From Varanus komodoensis (taxonomy: Eukaryota > Chordata > Lepidosauria > Squamata > Varanidae), in assembly GCF_004798865.1 (NCBI RefSeq), contig NW_025335568.1, forward strand, positions 1,197,178-1,261,177: a stretch of 64,000 nt of DNA, in the 5' to 3' direction. The notes beneath the pieces were generated by a model. The model searched no databases. It saw only the letters and a program-made list of their open reading frames with translations, and was not told the origin of the DNA. Position numbers and translations under genes: made by a program. Below are positions 10,091-21,120 of the stretch, one piece after another. Position 1 is the first letter of the stretch, and each line of letters opens with the position of its first letter.

Positions 10091-11690
10091 AGGGCACTAG
10101 GAGCCCCACTTGCCTCCGCCTGCCTGCTAGGAGGCCTTCTTTGCGCCCCTGTGTGACGGGCAGTTGCATCCAAGGCACCCCAGGTTACCCAGAGCTGTTA
10201 CTTCGCTCTGCATTCCGAGTTGTCTTGGGCTGAACTGCTTTAAAAACTCCAAGGACAAGTTGTTCCTTAGCTTGAACCTGTTTTGGCATGGCTGGCTGCC
10301 TACACTTGTCTCACAGAGGGTAGCAGAGCAGCCCCCCACCAGCCTTCCTGCCACCTGGGGCAGGAGAACACGCTTCGGCCGCTGCTGCATCTCCCCTGCA
10401 GCAGCCCCACCCCCGCCCACCCCTGCTGCGCGCCCCCACAGCCTGCCCCATGCACTGGCCTGCAACTCTCCTCCCACCCTGCCCTTCCGCATCCCGCCTC
10501 CCGTTAGAATGGTGCCGCTGCCGTTCGGGAGGGTCACGTCGGCCGCACTTCCATGCAGGGCGTGTGCCTCCAGGGACCCTTCTCCTGCAGTGACTGGGGG
10601 ACCCCCAGAGAGGAAGCACACCCGGTGGCCACGCCAGGCAGCCCCCCCCCCGGGTGCAGGCAATTCACCGTCCATCCGGCTCTGCTCCCGCAGACGGGGG
10701 CTCCCCCTCTTCCCACGTGAGGAGAAGCAGAGGCAAAGGGGAAGCAAAGGAAGGGAAACAAGCCACCACTGCTCCAGGTACCCAGGCTCGGGGTCCGCGC
10801 ATTCCTATACACGTTCAGAAGGGAGTGATGCCCACTGAGCACAGAAGGGCCTCCTTTCGGGTAAGCAGACAAGGTGTCGTCCAGCAGGGCCAGGCATCTG
10901 GCCGCCTGAGCCAAAAGTGCCACGAAAAGGTGAGGAGCAGTTGGACCTTAGGAATATTCGCTTTACAAGTGACACACTGCAGGTTCTAGATGGTTCTAGA
11001 TGGTCCCCCCCCCACACACACACACATCGTCTTCCATCCCCGGTGCTTTCCAGAAAACTCTTTAATGTTATGGACCACACAACAAGCATCAGCAGAAGGT
11101 TGCGCCCGCTTTTCATTTTTATCCCCCACCTTCTCCCAGGTTTAAGCCTGTGCATGCAGACAACCTCCGAAGCTTTGAGAAAGAGGAACTTCATGCAATG
11201 CATGGCAAGAAGCGCAGTGTTTTGCTCTTGGCTTCAGGAGAAAAAGAGACGCGCTGCTCACCCAGGCGACGTTGGAGGCCCGGGACGTACCCCCAGGCAG
11301 ATTCAGGGGCGTGGAAGCTTCCCTTGTCTTGTTTACACCTCGCATCCACATTTCATCGCTGTATTCAAGAAACTGTAACTCATCTCTGACATGGGAGCTG
11401 CATTTCTTCTTAAGCATCCTTGACTCTGAAGGGAGGCGCGTTGGCTGGACCAGGCCCCTTCGGACGGATCCAGGCTCCAGTCCGTGCCCCCTTGCCGGCC
11501 CCTCGCTTTCTGCTGCCCCTGACCATTTGCCAGCTTTCTGGCTTTTGCTGTCCTCCCCTCTTCTGAAAGCTTGAAATGCCAGTCCTTCAGGTTAGTGGCT
11601 GACAGCAAGAGCTTTAAGCTGAGATATCCTGGTTCCTTTTGTTATGCTGTTGGATCCAGTCCCTTGCACCCCCAGCCCTACTTTTCACTG
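10091..11690. other. Mixed stretch without recognisable genes
   Basis: GC-rich until about 10900, then mixed. It contains a short repeat at 10982-11026: two TGGTTCTAGA units, a C run and a CA run. No coding exon or named element is recognised. Confidence 0.4.
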
Positions 11691-11699
11691 GCACCGGCT

Positions 11700-11766
11700 T
11701 CGTTGAAATGGGCGTATGAGCCACCCAGAGAGCTCAGCCATTGGGCAATGCAGAAATTCCATAGCA
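11700..11766 (+). mobile_element. 3' end of a squamate SINE/LINE tail
   Basis: The sequence 'gtatgagccacccagagagctcagccattgggcaatgcagaaat' follows the common squamate tail 'gtgagccgcccagagagctccggctattgggcggtatagaaat'. The poly(A)/TAAA tail is eroded. Only about 65 bases are recognisable, so the parent family is not settled. Confidence 0.6.
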
Positions 11767-11806
11767 AGTGAAGTTGCCCCTCTTGAGGAGTTTCCCAGGT
11801 CCCCTT

Positions 11807-12105
11807 TAAGAACATGAGGCAAGGCCCGCTGGATCGGCCAATGCGCCCACGATTCTGCTCACCCAGAGGCCAGGCAGCTTCCCAGGGGAACCCACCAGCA
11901 GGACAAGAGCACAACAGCACCCTCCCACCCATGTTCCCCCGCAAGTGGTGTGCATAGGCATCCTGCCTCGGATGCTGAAGGCAGCGTACGGCCATCAGGC
12001 GAGCAGCCATGGGCAGCCTTCTCCCCCGTGAACCTGCCCAGTCCCCGGAGAGCCTTCCCAGTTGGTGGCCATCGCTGCGCCTCGTGCATCCCAAGGGGTG
12101 AAGGG
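11807..12105 (-). mobile_element. CR1 LINE 3' end
   Basis: On the minus strand this is a well-preserved CR1 terminus. Seen from the plus strand it begins 'aagaacatgaggcaaggcccgctggatcggcc', then 'gggaacccaccagcaggacaagagcacaacagcaccctccc', 'gcatcctgcctcggatgctgaaggcag', 'catcaggcgagcagccatgggcagccttctcc' and 'cagttggtggccatcgctgc'. The element's 3' end is at about 11807 and it is 5'-truncated near 12105. Confidence 0.85.
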
Positions 12106-12900
12106 AGGCTTCCCTCTGCCGCCCTGAGTCTCCCCAGTCCGGCTTTGCAGGGCAGCCCCTTTGGTGCCCACCATTATGGGGGAGGGTTTAACATGCCCCC
12201 TCTCCGTTTCTCCACCGCAGGCACCGTGTGGGGCATCCCGGTCCCTGGATGGGGCCTTTGGGCTGAATCGGGGCTCTGGACCACACGGGTTGCAGCACGA
12301 GCTCACACAGCCATCCCGGTGGTTCCCTGAGCTCTGTCAAAGGAGAGGGGCCTGTTGCCGCTTTCTCCGGAGAGCCTGGATCCTCGGGAGATGCTGCACC
12401 CGAGTCCAGAGAGAGCGGGAAGGGACCCCCCCCCACCGCCTTGCGATCTCGCCTGTGCCGGAGACCACAGGAGCAGGGCGAGGGCGCTAGGGCTGGGCGA
12501 GGCTGCCAGGGGGCAGGGAGGGCCTTTCCCGGAGCATGCAAGGGCGGCTGGCGGGCCCCCGAGCGCACCCCCCGAGCGCATATGCTGCGGGCCAGCCCCT
12601 CCCGACTGCTGCTGTCCAGATGTGCTAGGCTACTTCTCCCATCATCCCCAGCCTGCCAGCTGGGAGGCGATGATGGAGGTTTCTTTCCAAGCCACCTGGA
12701 GGGCTGCCTCAGACCACTGGAGGAGCCCTCGTTCTTCCCGGAAACTGCCTCCCTCCCGGCTTTGGGAATTCCCGGCAGGCACCACGCCCCCCTTTGGCAG
12801 CCGGGGTGGCGTTTCCTGCCCGTGAGCGGCTGCAGACGGATCACGGGCCCCAGGCGTGTCCCTCACCGAGAGCTGGCCCATCTCTGTGGCACAGGAGCGC
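12106..12900. other. GC-rich stretch with no recognisable feature
   Basis: GC-rich unique-looking DNA. Overlapping open frames on both strands look non-coding. Confidence 0.4.
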
Positions 12901-13320
12901 TTGACACCCAACCTTTGGCCCAGCCCTGCTGGGAAAATGTATTTTCATTCTTGCCGGGAGAACTTCCACGGGGGAAGAACTTCCAAATGGCAGGCCGCCA
13001 CCTGTCATCAGGATCAGCAGTCAACGTGCAAAGTGAAGTTTGGGGAATAATACGACCAGAACGGGCCCCTCTATCTGCATGGAAAACAAGAGCAGAATCG
13101 GGGGGGGGGGGGCTCAGAGTGGCCAAAAATATCCCAACCGGATTGCCTCTTTGGGAATTTAGAACATTTTACCCACAATGCTTTGCCTTGAAAAACAATC
13201 TGTTTTGGAGCCTGGCGTAACCTAAAGTGACTGTATATTATTAAGGATTTAACTTTGAACTTCAGCATTTGGTTTCTATTATAGAATCATTAATATCCTC
13301 CGTCCTTCCATGCAGCTCGA
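12901..13320. other. AT-richer island, candidate conserved non-coding element
   Basis: The block at 12930-13060 and the more AT-rich one at 13120-13310 are separated by a 13-base G run (13100-13112). The second includes 'gactgtatattattaaggatttaac' and 'tagaatcattaatatcc'. No repeat family or coding potential is recognised. Confidence 0.35.
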
Positions 13321-13960
13321 AGCCTTCGTGGGAGCTTCCCCGCGCTCGGGACCCTGTGCCACCGCTCTCAGCTGCAGCTGCCCTTCCGGGGCCATCCCGC
13401 TCGCCCCCAACGGGAGCCGGGCTCTTCTCGCTCGGGCCCAGCACCCCTGGGCGTGGCAGGGGGCCTGCGGTGCCCGCTTTTGCCCCCGCCTCCATGCAGC
13501 TGGCTCCCCCGGGAGCGATTCTACTCCGCATCGGTGCTGGCTCAGCGTGCTGCTCGGAGCTGGGCTGCCAGCGTGCGGAGGGCTCCCGGTGGAAGCGGTG
13601 CCTCCCGGACCCTCCCCAGGCCTGCTGCGGAAGGGCTTGGCGTGCCCCAGAGGGTCTGGCACAAGCCGTGCCGTTGGGGCTCCCAAGCCGCGGGCACTTC
13701 TCCCGGCAGGGGAAGCTGCGCGGGAGCTTGGGGCCGCAATTCACACAACCCGGGGCACTGCAGCGCCCGAGTGCTTTCCTCGAACATGCTCGTCGCTGCC
13801 CAGCTTTGTATCCTGTGACATTCGGGGGGCCTACCCAAAGTCTCGAAGATCCTGAGAACGCAGCGGGCCAATGCGAAAGAGGCGATAGTCAAGCAACAAA
13901 ATGGTGTTTGGAGTAGGGATCGCTCCCGCCACACACACACCAGGAACAGAAGGAGGAGCA
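13321..13960. other. GC-rich stretch with no recognisable feature
   Basis: GC-rich DNA with overlapping Pro/Arg/Ala-rich open frames on both strands. No named feature is recognised. Confidence 0.4.
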
Positions 13961-13974
13961 CAAACGCAACCAGC

Positions 13975-14465
13975 TGTCAGAGACAGGAAGGGTCCTCGGC
14001 TCCAGTTCTGGGCCCCACAGCTGAAGAAAGATGCCAACAAGCTGGGAGGGGTTCAGAGAAGGGCAGCAGGGGTGGCCCAGGGGCTGCAGGCGAAGCCCCA
14101 TGAGGACAGGGCATGTTCTGCCTGCAGAAGACAAGACTGAGGGGAGCCTGGATGGCGCGCTACAAGCGCCTGAAAGGCTGTCGCAAAGAGGAACGTCGAG
14201 ATCTCTTCTCCATCATCCCAGAGTGGCGGACGCAGAATGATGGCTCAAGCCACAGGAAGCCTGGCTCCGGCCAGATATCAGGAAGCAGCGCCTGAATGCG
14301 AGAGCGGCTGAGAACAGAACCAATGACCTCAGGAGGAGTTGGGCTCCCCCACACTGGAAGCCACTGGGCAGTCACCTGAGAGGGATGGCGTGCCTGGGAC
14401 TCCTGCACCGAGCTAGGGACTGGGCCCAGTGGCCCCCTGGCCCTTTCCAGCTCGCCTGCTTCATG
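13975..14465 (+). mobile_element. CR1 LINE 3' region
   Basis: Follows the CR1 3' region in order: 'ccagttctgggccccacagctgaagaaagatg' (near 14003), 'gggttcagagaagggcagcaggggtgg', 'gaagccccatgaggacagg', 'gcgcctgaaaggctgtcgcaaag', 'tggctcaagccacaggaag', and an end rich in 'ccctggccctttccagct' just before 14465. Internal divergence and small deletions are evident. No intact coding part is present. Confidence 0.75.
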
Positions 14466-15065
14466 GCTGACCTTGCCGCAGAGCTCAACACGGTCACCTT
14501 TCCCAGCCCCGAGGGCACTGCCCCCTTAATCAGGCAGGACCCCACTCACATCCCCCTGCAAAAGGTCCCTTTGGAATCAAGGGGGCCCGTGGGTGGACCT
14601 GAACAGGGACGGCACTGCCCCAGCTCATGGTCCCCTACTCAGCGCCGAGGGAGCCTCGCCTCCAGGCTTGGCTGCTGAAAGAACCCGAGGCAGAGAGCGG
14701 AGGGGGGGACCCGTTCAGTCCGCAGAGGGTTGGACGAGGTGCCCAGCCCCCCACGCGGCTGGGCTCTGCAGCTGGGGCGGGCAGGGTGCCGGGCAGAGGG
14801 TGGGGGCGCCCAACTGCCCAGGATGGTGGCGACACAAAGGGGCCGCCAGAACCCCAGCAGGACTTGGGAGAGCAAGTGGGAAGGGCCGGGGCGGCACGAG
14901 GCGTGAGGCGCGCTGGGGCAGGCGGCCGCCCGGTCCCCGGGAGCACGGGTGGGGCCGAGCTGGCCGTCCTGGGCCGGGAAAGAGGCTGCGAGGTGAGGGG
15001 CACGGCGCACAAAACTGTCGGTCCAGTGTGCCGCTGCAGCGAAAACGGCCAGCTCTGTGTGTTAG
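14466..15065. other. GC-rich stretch with no recognisable feature
   Basis: GC-rich DNA following the CR1 copy. Open frames on both strands overlap and look non-coding. Confidence 0.4.
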
Positions 15066-15069
15066 TCGC

Positions 15070-15166
15070 ACGTTCAACATTTATTCAATATTCCTGCTGA
15101 TCATTTCATATATTTCTGTACTGCCTTCTGCCAAGGCACTCAAGGCTGTTTACAAAGGTGAAATAC
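15070..15166 (-). mobile_element. Squamate SINE/LINE tail fragment
   Basis: 'catttcatatatttctgtactgccttctgccaaggcactcaaggctgtttacaa' is the reverse complement of the widespread squamate tail '..ttgtaaaccgccttgagtgccttggcagaaggcggtatagaaat'. Only the last 90-odd bases are identifiable. Confidence 0.6.
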
Positions 15167-15384
15167 TGGGGCATAGATGTTCCCCAAAGCAAAACCCCCA
15201 CCAGAATTTGCTCCCTGGTGCTGAGCAAGCGTTTCCCCGGGAGCTTCTGGTCTGGGATCAAGACGTGGCGGAGTTGGAGATGCCACAGAAAATGGCAGCG
15301 GATTTCATCAAGGGGCCAGGAAGGCTCCTTCTGCGCAACCTGAAAACGTGAGAGGCCACCTCATTCAGGAGAAATGGGGAACCA

Positions 15385-15645
15385 AGTCGGGGTGCATGGA
15401 ATTGTGCACAGCACGGTGGATTTGGATAGAGACGTCGCCCCAAGTGCAACAAAAGGAGCGCTTCTTCCCGCAGGAAGCAATTTGACGGCAGAATTTTCTA
15501 CCGCTAGATGTGGCTCGATTTGTATGTGTGTTGCAATTGTCTCCATGCTAAATTGTTCCTGTGCGTGGCGTTTATTGTGTGCATCTCTGTGAAGCGCTCA
15601 GAGAGCGCTGGCTTCTGCATCGTACAGAAATTAAATAACTGAACG
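15385..15645 (+). mobile_element. Probable CR1 fragment followed by a SINE/LINE tail
   Basis: 15385-15515 resembles CR1 sequence before its 3' end ('gcacggtggatttggatagagac', 'gcgcttcttcccgcaggaagcaatttgacggcagaattttctaccgctagatgtgg'), though it is diverged. 15515-15645 resembles a squamate tail ending 'gtgaagcgctcagagagcgctggcttctgcatcgtacagaaattaaataa'. Whether these are one insertion or two is not clear. Confidence 0.45.
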
Positions 15646-16200
15646 GATGCCGGCAGTCCGGGTGGCGGCAGAGCGGGGCTGGGTGCCCAGCAAGGGGGGT
15701 GCGCCGTGTTCTCCTGGGCCTCTCGGGAAGAAGCCCAAGCGGCCGAGAAGAGGGGCTGCTGCCAAGAGGAGGCTGCCGCTGCCGGCTCCGCAGGAAGCGC
15801 TGCTGAGCGCACCGTGCCCGTGGGACCCGCGGGGGAGCCTCCGACCGCTGCCCCAGGCGCCGCTTGAGCCCCCTCGGGCAGCTGGCATCCCCGCCCCCAG
15901 CATTGCTCCTGCGATCTTCCCCGTGACACTACTGGGAAGCCTGAGGGGGAAGAGGGGGACTCGTGCCCGCCTGATCCTTTGCTTATCATTTTATTTGGTA
16001 AATGCATTCTCACGCATTCCACTTGATGCAGCGGGGACCCCGAACTTTAAGACCCCCCTGGGCATGAAGCGTCATGCAGACCTGCCCGCAGCTCGGCTCG
16101 GCCCCTTTGCCCCACAGATGCACCGACCCTTGGCACCCCAAACTGGAGGGTCCTGCTGCACAGGGGCAAGTGCAGAAGCGGGTCATTTATGGAGAGGACG
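15646..16200. other. GC-rich stretch with a small AT-rich patch
   Basis: Mostly GC-rich. A short AT-richer patch at about 15970-16030 ('ctttgcttatcattttatttggtaaatgc') is a possible small conserved element. No gene is recognised. Confidence 0.35.
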
Positions 16201-16203
16201 ACA

Positions 16204-16355
16204 AATTGTGCCATATTAACTCTGTGGGATATTGGTCAAATTGGTGAGCGACATGGTGGGGCTGCCTGGTCCATTGGCGTTTCCGGTGTCGATCGCTTGA
16301 GGATCTGAACCTGGGTTCCCTTGCATCCGACCAGCCAGCCAGCCAGCCAGCCAGG
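16204..16355 (-). mobile_element. Possible tRNA-derived (CORE/MIR-like) SINE with CCAG repeat
   Basis: On the minus strand a B-box-like 'cccaggttcagatcct' (about 16290-16310) is followed by sequence resembling the squamate CORE-SINE body ('gctcaccaatttgaccaatatcccac' against '..gctcactgggtgaccttgggccagtcac'). Next to it is a plus-strand (CCAG)n microsatellite at 16331-16354. The match is partial. Confidence 0.45.
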
Positions 16356-17975
16356 CGTTCTGCCTGTAACAAGCCTCCCCACTCTTCTTCGGCAGTCCTG
16401 GGGGAAGGAGGCTCTCACTGGAGCACAGAGCAGAGGCTGCAGACGGGGGGATGAACCCATGGAACCTGAGGGCAGGCAGGTGGGAGGCGGACCATGCCCA
16501 GAGTACCCTGCCGGCAGCGCTGCTCGGGTGACGGACGGACGTCGTTAGACAGCAGCCAGTCCCTGGCAGTCCCTGCGACGAGAGAGGCCGGTGGCTCGAC
16601 AGAGACCCGGAGGCTTGTCCTCCTCAATCCAGGGGCGTCGCTGCCGCGTGCTGCTGAGCTTGATTCCTGCTGCACCCGTGCAGCACGTGGGGACAGTCGA
16701 CCAGTCGGAGCTCCCAGGTGCTGAGCCCAGTCAGTTGCTACCAAGATGCTGCCCGCTCTGCGCCAGCAGGTTTTCACGGCAATGAGGGCAGCTGGCTTCC
16801 ACCTCCCGACCTTGGCCTGCTTCTAGGGATGTATAAGAATCGCTCCTCATTCGTAAAACACCTTCTGGACGAAACACGGACACGAACGTCAACACGCTCC
16901 ATCCCTTTTGCGGATTGCAGTGCTGTTTCCAGGCGTGGTCTTTGTTCGACTGAAGTGCATGAAAAGCTGCAGACTTCTGAAATATGACTGCAAAGCTGCT
17001 TTGATCGGTGGGAGCTGCATTTCGAAGACATGCACAGCTGATGCGTCCCGTTGGGAAAACACACACAAATATTTGTGCGCAAAGGAAAAAGAACGCCACT
17101 TGCCAGAGGCTTGAGATGGAAGAAGCTTCCCGCTGCGATCTGGAGACTTGAGCTTTGCTTTTACACACACCACTAAGCGTTTCAAGTGTGTCGTGAAGCA
17201 CAGGATCTGCTTTCTTGCTGTAAGAAGGTCAGCCTTGCTGATCCTGATGCAGGAAATGGGTCTGGACGTGGTGCTGAGGCCCTGGCTGCAGGGAGGAGCC
17301 ACTAAGGCCCGGAAGGGCCCCTCTGGCCCCTCTGCCAGCCTTCCCGGCTGGTCCCCCTTCATGTGTGTTGGCTGCAGGTGAGGGAGTTGTCCTGCACCTG
17401 GAGGATGACAGGTGAGGGAAGGCTGCCCAATGCCATTTCGGCCAGCCATAGCCAAGGGGGGGCGGCATGTAGTCATGGCACGTGATCCCAGCCAGAGGGG
17501 GGCTCTGCACTCATCTTCACGGAGACCACCTGACTCACAATTCCTGGACGGACCCCTCATTGTTTGCGTTTCTCAGAATTTTGCAATGCAGCAACGGGGG
17601 GTCAAAAGGTGCGCACCCGAATGAGGGGGGATTGTATGCCGAGAAGGAGGCCCCTGGGCCACCTTCCCAAACTGGTCATCCTCCCTCCCCTTGACATCGA
17701 CTTCCAGCATTCCTGATCTCTGAACTCCCCTGCTGGGGCTGAGAAGAAGGGAAGGCCACAACATCCAGAGGAATCGGGGTGGGGACAACTGCTGGAGAGG
17801 CTTCCCCAGAATCTGGTGATGCGAGGAAAGTGCCCAAGCAAAGCGGGCAAATGTTTGTCCAGGCTCCGCCTTTCTGTGTCTGGGAGGGCAATGGAGAGAC
17901 CCCATAATACGGCGGGGTGGGGGGGTGGCTCATCCCAAAATGCCTGCCAGGCTCGTCTCCTGGAAGGCCAGCTGG
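16356..17975. other. Mixed stretch without recognisable genes
   Basis: A lower-GC part at about 16820-17230 has normal complexity and could be a conserved element; the minus-strand frame across it shows no known domain. The remainder is GC-rich with short frames. Confidence 0.35.
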
Positions 17976-18150
17976 TGAGACATAGAAGCATAGAAACAGA
18001 GAAGCAGAGCGAGTCTGAAGGGGCCTCCCGGGCCATCTAGTCTGACCCCGGCTCCAGCCGGCTCCGCTCACGACATGCCCGCCATGTGGAGGTCCAGCCT
18101 GTCCTTGAACACTGTCTCTGAGGCTAAAAGGAGTAATTTGCCCAAGAGCC
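17976..18150 (-). mobile_element. CR1 LINE 3' end
   Basis: The plus strand reads 'agcatagaaacagagaagcagagcgagtctgaaggggcctcccgggccatctagtctgaccccggctcc' and then 'ccagcctgtccttgaacactgtctctgaggc'. This is the reverse complement of a CR1 terminus ('..gacagccatgtg..gtcagactagatggcccgggaggccccttc..tttctatg'). The same subfamily terminus is seen at 32060-32160 (minus) and 57840-57935 (plus). Confidence 0.8.
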
Positions 18151-18530
18151 AAAGGATCCGGTGCCAGGTCGGAGCACCTGCACACCAAGCCTCAGCTCCC
18201 TCCAGTTTCTTAATAGGCTGTGAATGGACAACAGGACGTCCATGCTCAAGGGGCAAGGAGCCCAGCAGGGGCAGAGGGGGGGCCTGAGGGTGGGAAGTGG
18301 AGCCCACACGCCGAAGCGGGACGGGGCGCGATGGCGCTGAGCTTGAACACGGTGCGGACCCAGTAGAAAACGGAGCAGCCCGACCGGCTCTGCCTTCCTC
18401 TCAGCCACGGATCTTGCCGCTGCCTTGGGAGATGCTGATCTCAAGTGGACCGACCTCTCCAGGTTGCCGTGCATACGAGATGGCATTGCCAGCACGTGGG
18501 GCACAGGTGTGATAAACAAACGTGTTGCCA
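18151..18530. other. GC-rich stretch with no recognisable feature
   Basis: Moderately GC-rich DNA beyond the CR1 terminus; upstream CR1 sequence is not recognisable here. No gene is seen. Confidence 0.4.
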
Positions 18531-19020
18531 AGCACCCCGAGCTATCAAAGAGTCATTTGGTTTGCTTCGGGTAAATCTGAGAGATTGCCCCAGTATCCAC
18601 CAGAGGTACATCTGGCTTCTGTAGCATTGTGGTCTTGAGCTTTCTAGATGCTGGTTTGTTTTCTTTTCCAGCCCTTATGCGCTGCCTGTGTTCATGCATT
18701 CGGGTTTCTTCCTGCTGCAGTGACAGCCTTACATTTCATTGCGATGCTCGGCGGATTGGCTTCCTTTTGCTCTGAATCCGTCCCTTACCTGCAATGCTTC
18801 CTTCTGCTCTTTGTTTGCGTTTGCTGACCTGTGGGCTTTGACTAGAGCACCTCCAGGTTCTGAATGATAGGCTGACTATGAGTTTTGGAGCCCCTGCGGA
18901 TGATTCTGCACATTATTTAAAGCTGCCTTTTATTTTTCTATGTATTTCAGGATCTTGGGCAACCATTTGAAGTACTGTTGGGGGGGGGTCATGCCTGAAA
19001 CATCCCAGTGTTTCCCCTTA
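18531..19020. other. AT-richer island, candidate conserved non-coding element
   Basis: About 490 bases of lower GC and pyrimidine-rich character, ending in a G run near 18980. It includes 'cattatttaaagctgccttttatttttctatgtatttcag', which looks like a splice acceptor, but no convincing exon follows. Confidence 0.3.
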
Positions 19021-19321
19021 TCTACCTGGGCAGAGGCAGGGTTTCTGGGGGACCACTAGGGCTGATGCCCTGAATCTCTGCAAGTCCCTCAGCCCCTCCA
19101 CTCTCCTGCCCATGGGCACTGGATGGAGAAAAGGTCCTGAGCACCTGAGCTGCATGGGTCCCGCTGGGAGCAGCTGGCTTCTTGCCCACGAGGCTCACCT
19201 CCTGCGCCCCCCCCCCCAGCCCTTCCTGCCTGAGGCTCTCCCCTGAAGGCGATGCCCCCCATTCTCCTCTCCAGACCTCCATGGGTACAGATGTGGGTGC
19301 CCTTAGTTGACAGGGTCCTTT

Positions 19322-19361
<40 letters not shown>

Positions 19362-19628
19362 CAGCAAATGTAAATTAGCATATGCAAATTGGGCCCCTGT
19401 TCTTGGAGCAGTTTTTCAGTTGAAAAAGAACCGTGTTGCTTTTTAAGAGAAGAAAAGGACACGGCCTGAGCGGACAGCTTGGTGGAGGTGCAGAACTCTG
19501 CAAATACTGGTCTGAGTGCCCTTTGAAGAGCAAAAAAGGCCACAGGCAAGCTGAGCTCGCCCTGCAGCGAAAGCCATGCACTGGTTTCTTCACTGACATC
19601 CATCCGTCTTTTCATGCACCTCTGAAAT
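19021..19628. other. Mixed stretch with CA microsatellite
   Basis: Moderately GC-rich DNA with a C run near 19207-19218 and a (CA)n repeat (19324-19359). No gene is seen. Confidence 0.4.
19324..19359. repeat. (CA)n microsatellite
   Basis: Uninterrupted CA dinucleotide repeat of about 18 units. Confidence 0.97.
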
Positions 19629-19730
19629 CTCATGATTAATTTCGGAGCGGAAGGTCAGCTCAGATCGTCTGCAGTGGAACAAAGGGCGAGTGCCGGTGGC
19701 AAGCCCTCCTCCGCTTCCGCTGGCTCTCCC
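19629..19730 (+). repeat. Left copy of an unnamed inverted repeat pair
   Basis: This 102-base segment is about 80% identical to the reverse complement of 20385-20476, with a 10-base gap in the middle. The best conserved words are GATTAATTTCG, GTGCCGGTGGC and CTCCTCC. Similarity stops outside both copies. It may be an unrecognised repeat family or the arms of a small DNA transposon. Confidence 0.7.
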
Positions 19731-20384
19731 GCTCTGAAGAGCACTGCACCCCATGTGGCAATGAGGAGGCAGCAGCTGAGCCCTCCCGGATCGCTCAGGG
19801 ATGGCCAGAACCACCGCCCTGGTGGTCCTCAGCATCCCTGCATGAGGACCAGCTCCTTGGGATGCCCTCCTCTGGTCCCAGGGGGCCTGTAGAGCACATG
19901 TGAGCATCCCCAGAGCAGAGGGCAGGGCAGGCTCCAACCCCCAGAGCAGGGCATGGAACAGCTGCTCGAAGGCGTTGGCTCTGAAGGAGGCCTGGTCGGG
20001 GTCTGCCAGGGAGCGTCTCCCTGCTCATCGCGTTGAGAGCTGCCAGCAGCTCTCTCGATAGAGGATGCCGGTCGTTCTCTGGCAGAAGAATGGGAAGCCC
20101 CGACCACCCCGGGGCTCCATGGCAGCAGCGCACCAGACGGTGCGGAAGGCCCTTGCTTGCTGCACGTCGCTTGCGGCACGCAGAAGTTTCCGGATCCCAT
20201 TCCAGGCATGGCCCCCTTTTCAGGAAAAGAACTGGGGGCGCAGGCGGTCAGCCCAAGTCCCCGGAGCACCTCTCTGGCCACGAGCCAGGAGGACCCAGGA
20301 TCTGGCCTGCTCTCAGGAAGCTTCCCATCTCCATGTCCTCTGGTGCCCCCACCCTGTCCTGACATCCCCTCCTCCAAGGGACAA
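19731..20384. other. Spacer of the inverted pair, no recognisable gene
   Basis: GC-rich 654-base spacer between the two inverted copies. No transposase-like frame or known repeat is recognised. Confidence 0.4.
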
Positions 20385-20476
20385 GGGGGGATCCGGCGGA
20401 GCTGGAGGAGCGCTGGCCACCGGCACTTACCTCCGGACCTTCTGAACTGCCCTTCCACTTCGAAATTAATCTTGAG
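20385..20476 (-). repeat. Right copy of an unnamed inverted repeat pair
   Basis: Reverse-complement partner of 19629-19730, 92 bases. On the minus strand it contains GGAGGTAAGTG, which fits a splice-donor consensus, but no exon can be supported. Confidence 0.7.
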
Positions 20477-21120
20477 TAGGCCCACGAAAGGTTACGGAAT
20501 ACAAATGCGAGCTTCTTGGTGGCATAAGGTGAATGGTGAGGTTGAAATTAAATCATGTTTAGATTAAAGAGGACAGAGCATTGAAAATATTTTCCTTAGA
20601 GCTTTACAGTACAATTAAGAACTGTTTAAGCTTTCGATTCTCGTGGCTTCTAAGTCAGGGCTGTGGTTAACCGAGTGCTCAAGATATATTCTTTTCAGCT
20701 TCAACTGGGGAAGGTCATCCCTGTTTAGTTGTAGAATTATAGCTTCCACTACAGAGGCCGCTTATCTTAGAATCTGCAATTTGCAGGGTCTCCCGCAAAA
20801 GGAAATCTTTTATTAAGCATTCTATTTTCCTTTGCTCCAGGCAGGCAGACTAAATAAACTCAAGGGTAGACTTTGCACTTTTTCTTCACATTGGCCACAT
20901 CCAAGAATCACAGACAATGCCGGTTTGCAAGAAAGAGAGAATTTTAAGAAAAACAAGCTGCTCAGAACCCTCGTCAACTCCTCCTGCTGGATTCCTCAAA
21001 AGAATTTATTTCATTACTCTAAGTGCTGTTGACTTAGTGTTAGTTTCAGCACTTGGATACTTGGATAGCTTGAAGAAAACCATGATCTCCAAGATAAATA
21101 TATTATGCAAAGCGTGAGCT
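20477..21120. other. AT-rich island, candidate conserved non-coding element
   Basis: About 640 bases of clearly lower GC without simple repeats. It includes 'gattaaagaggacagagcattgaaaatattttcc', 'gtttagttgtagaattatagc' and 'atcttttattaagcattc'. No repeat family is recognised, and the short frames (such as 20832-21032) show no known domain. Confidence 0.35.
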
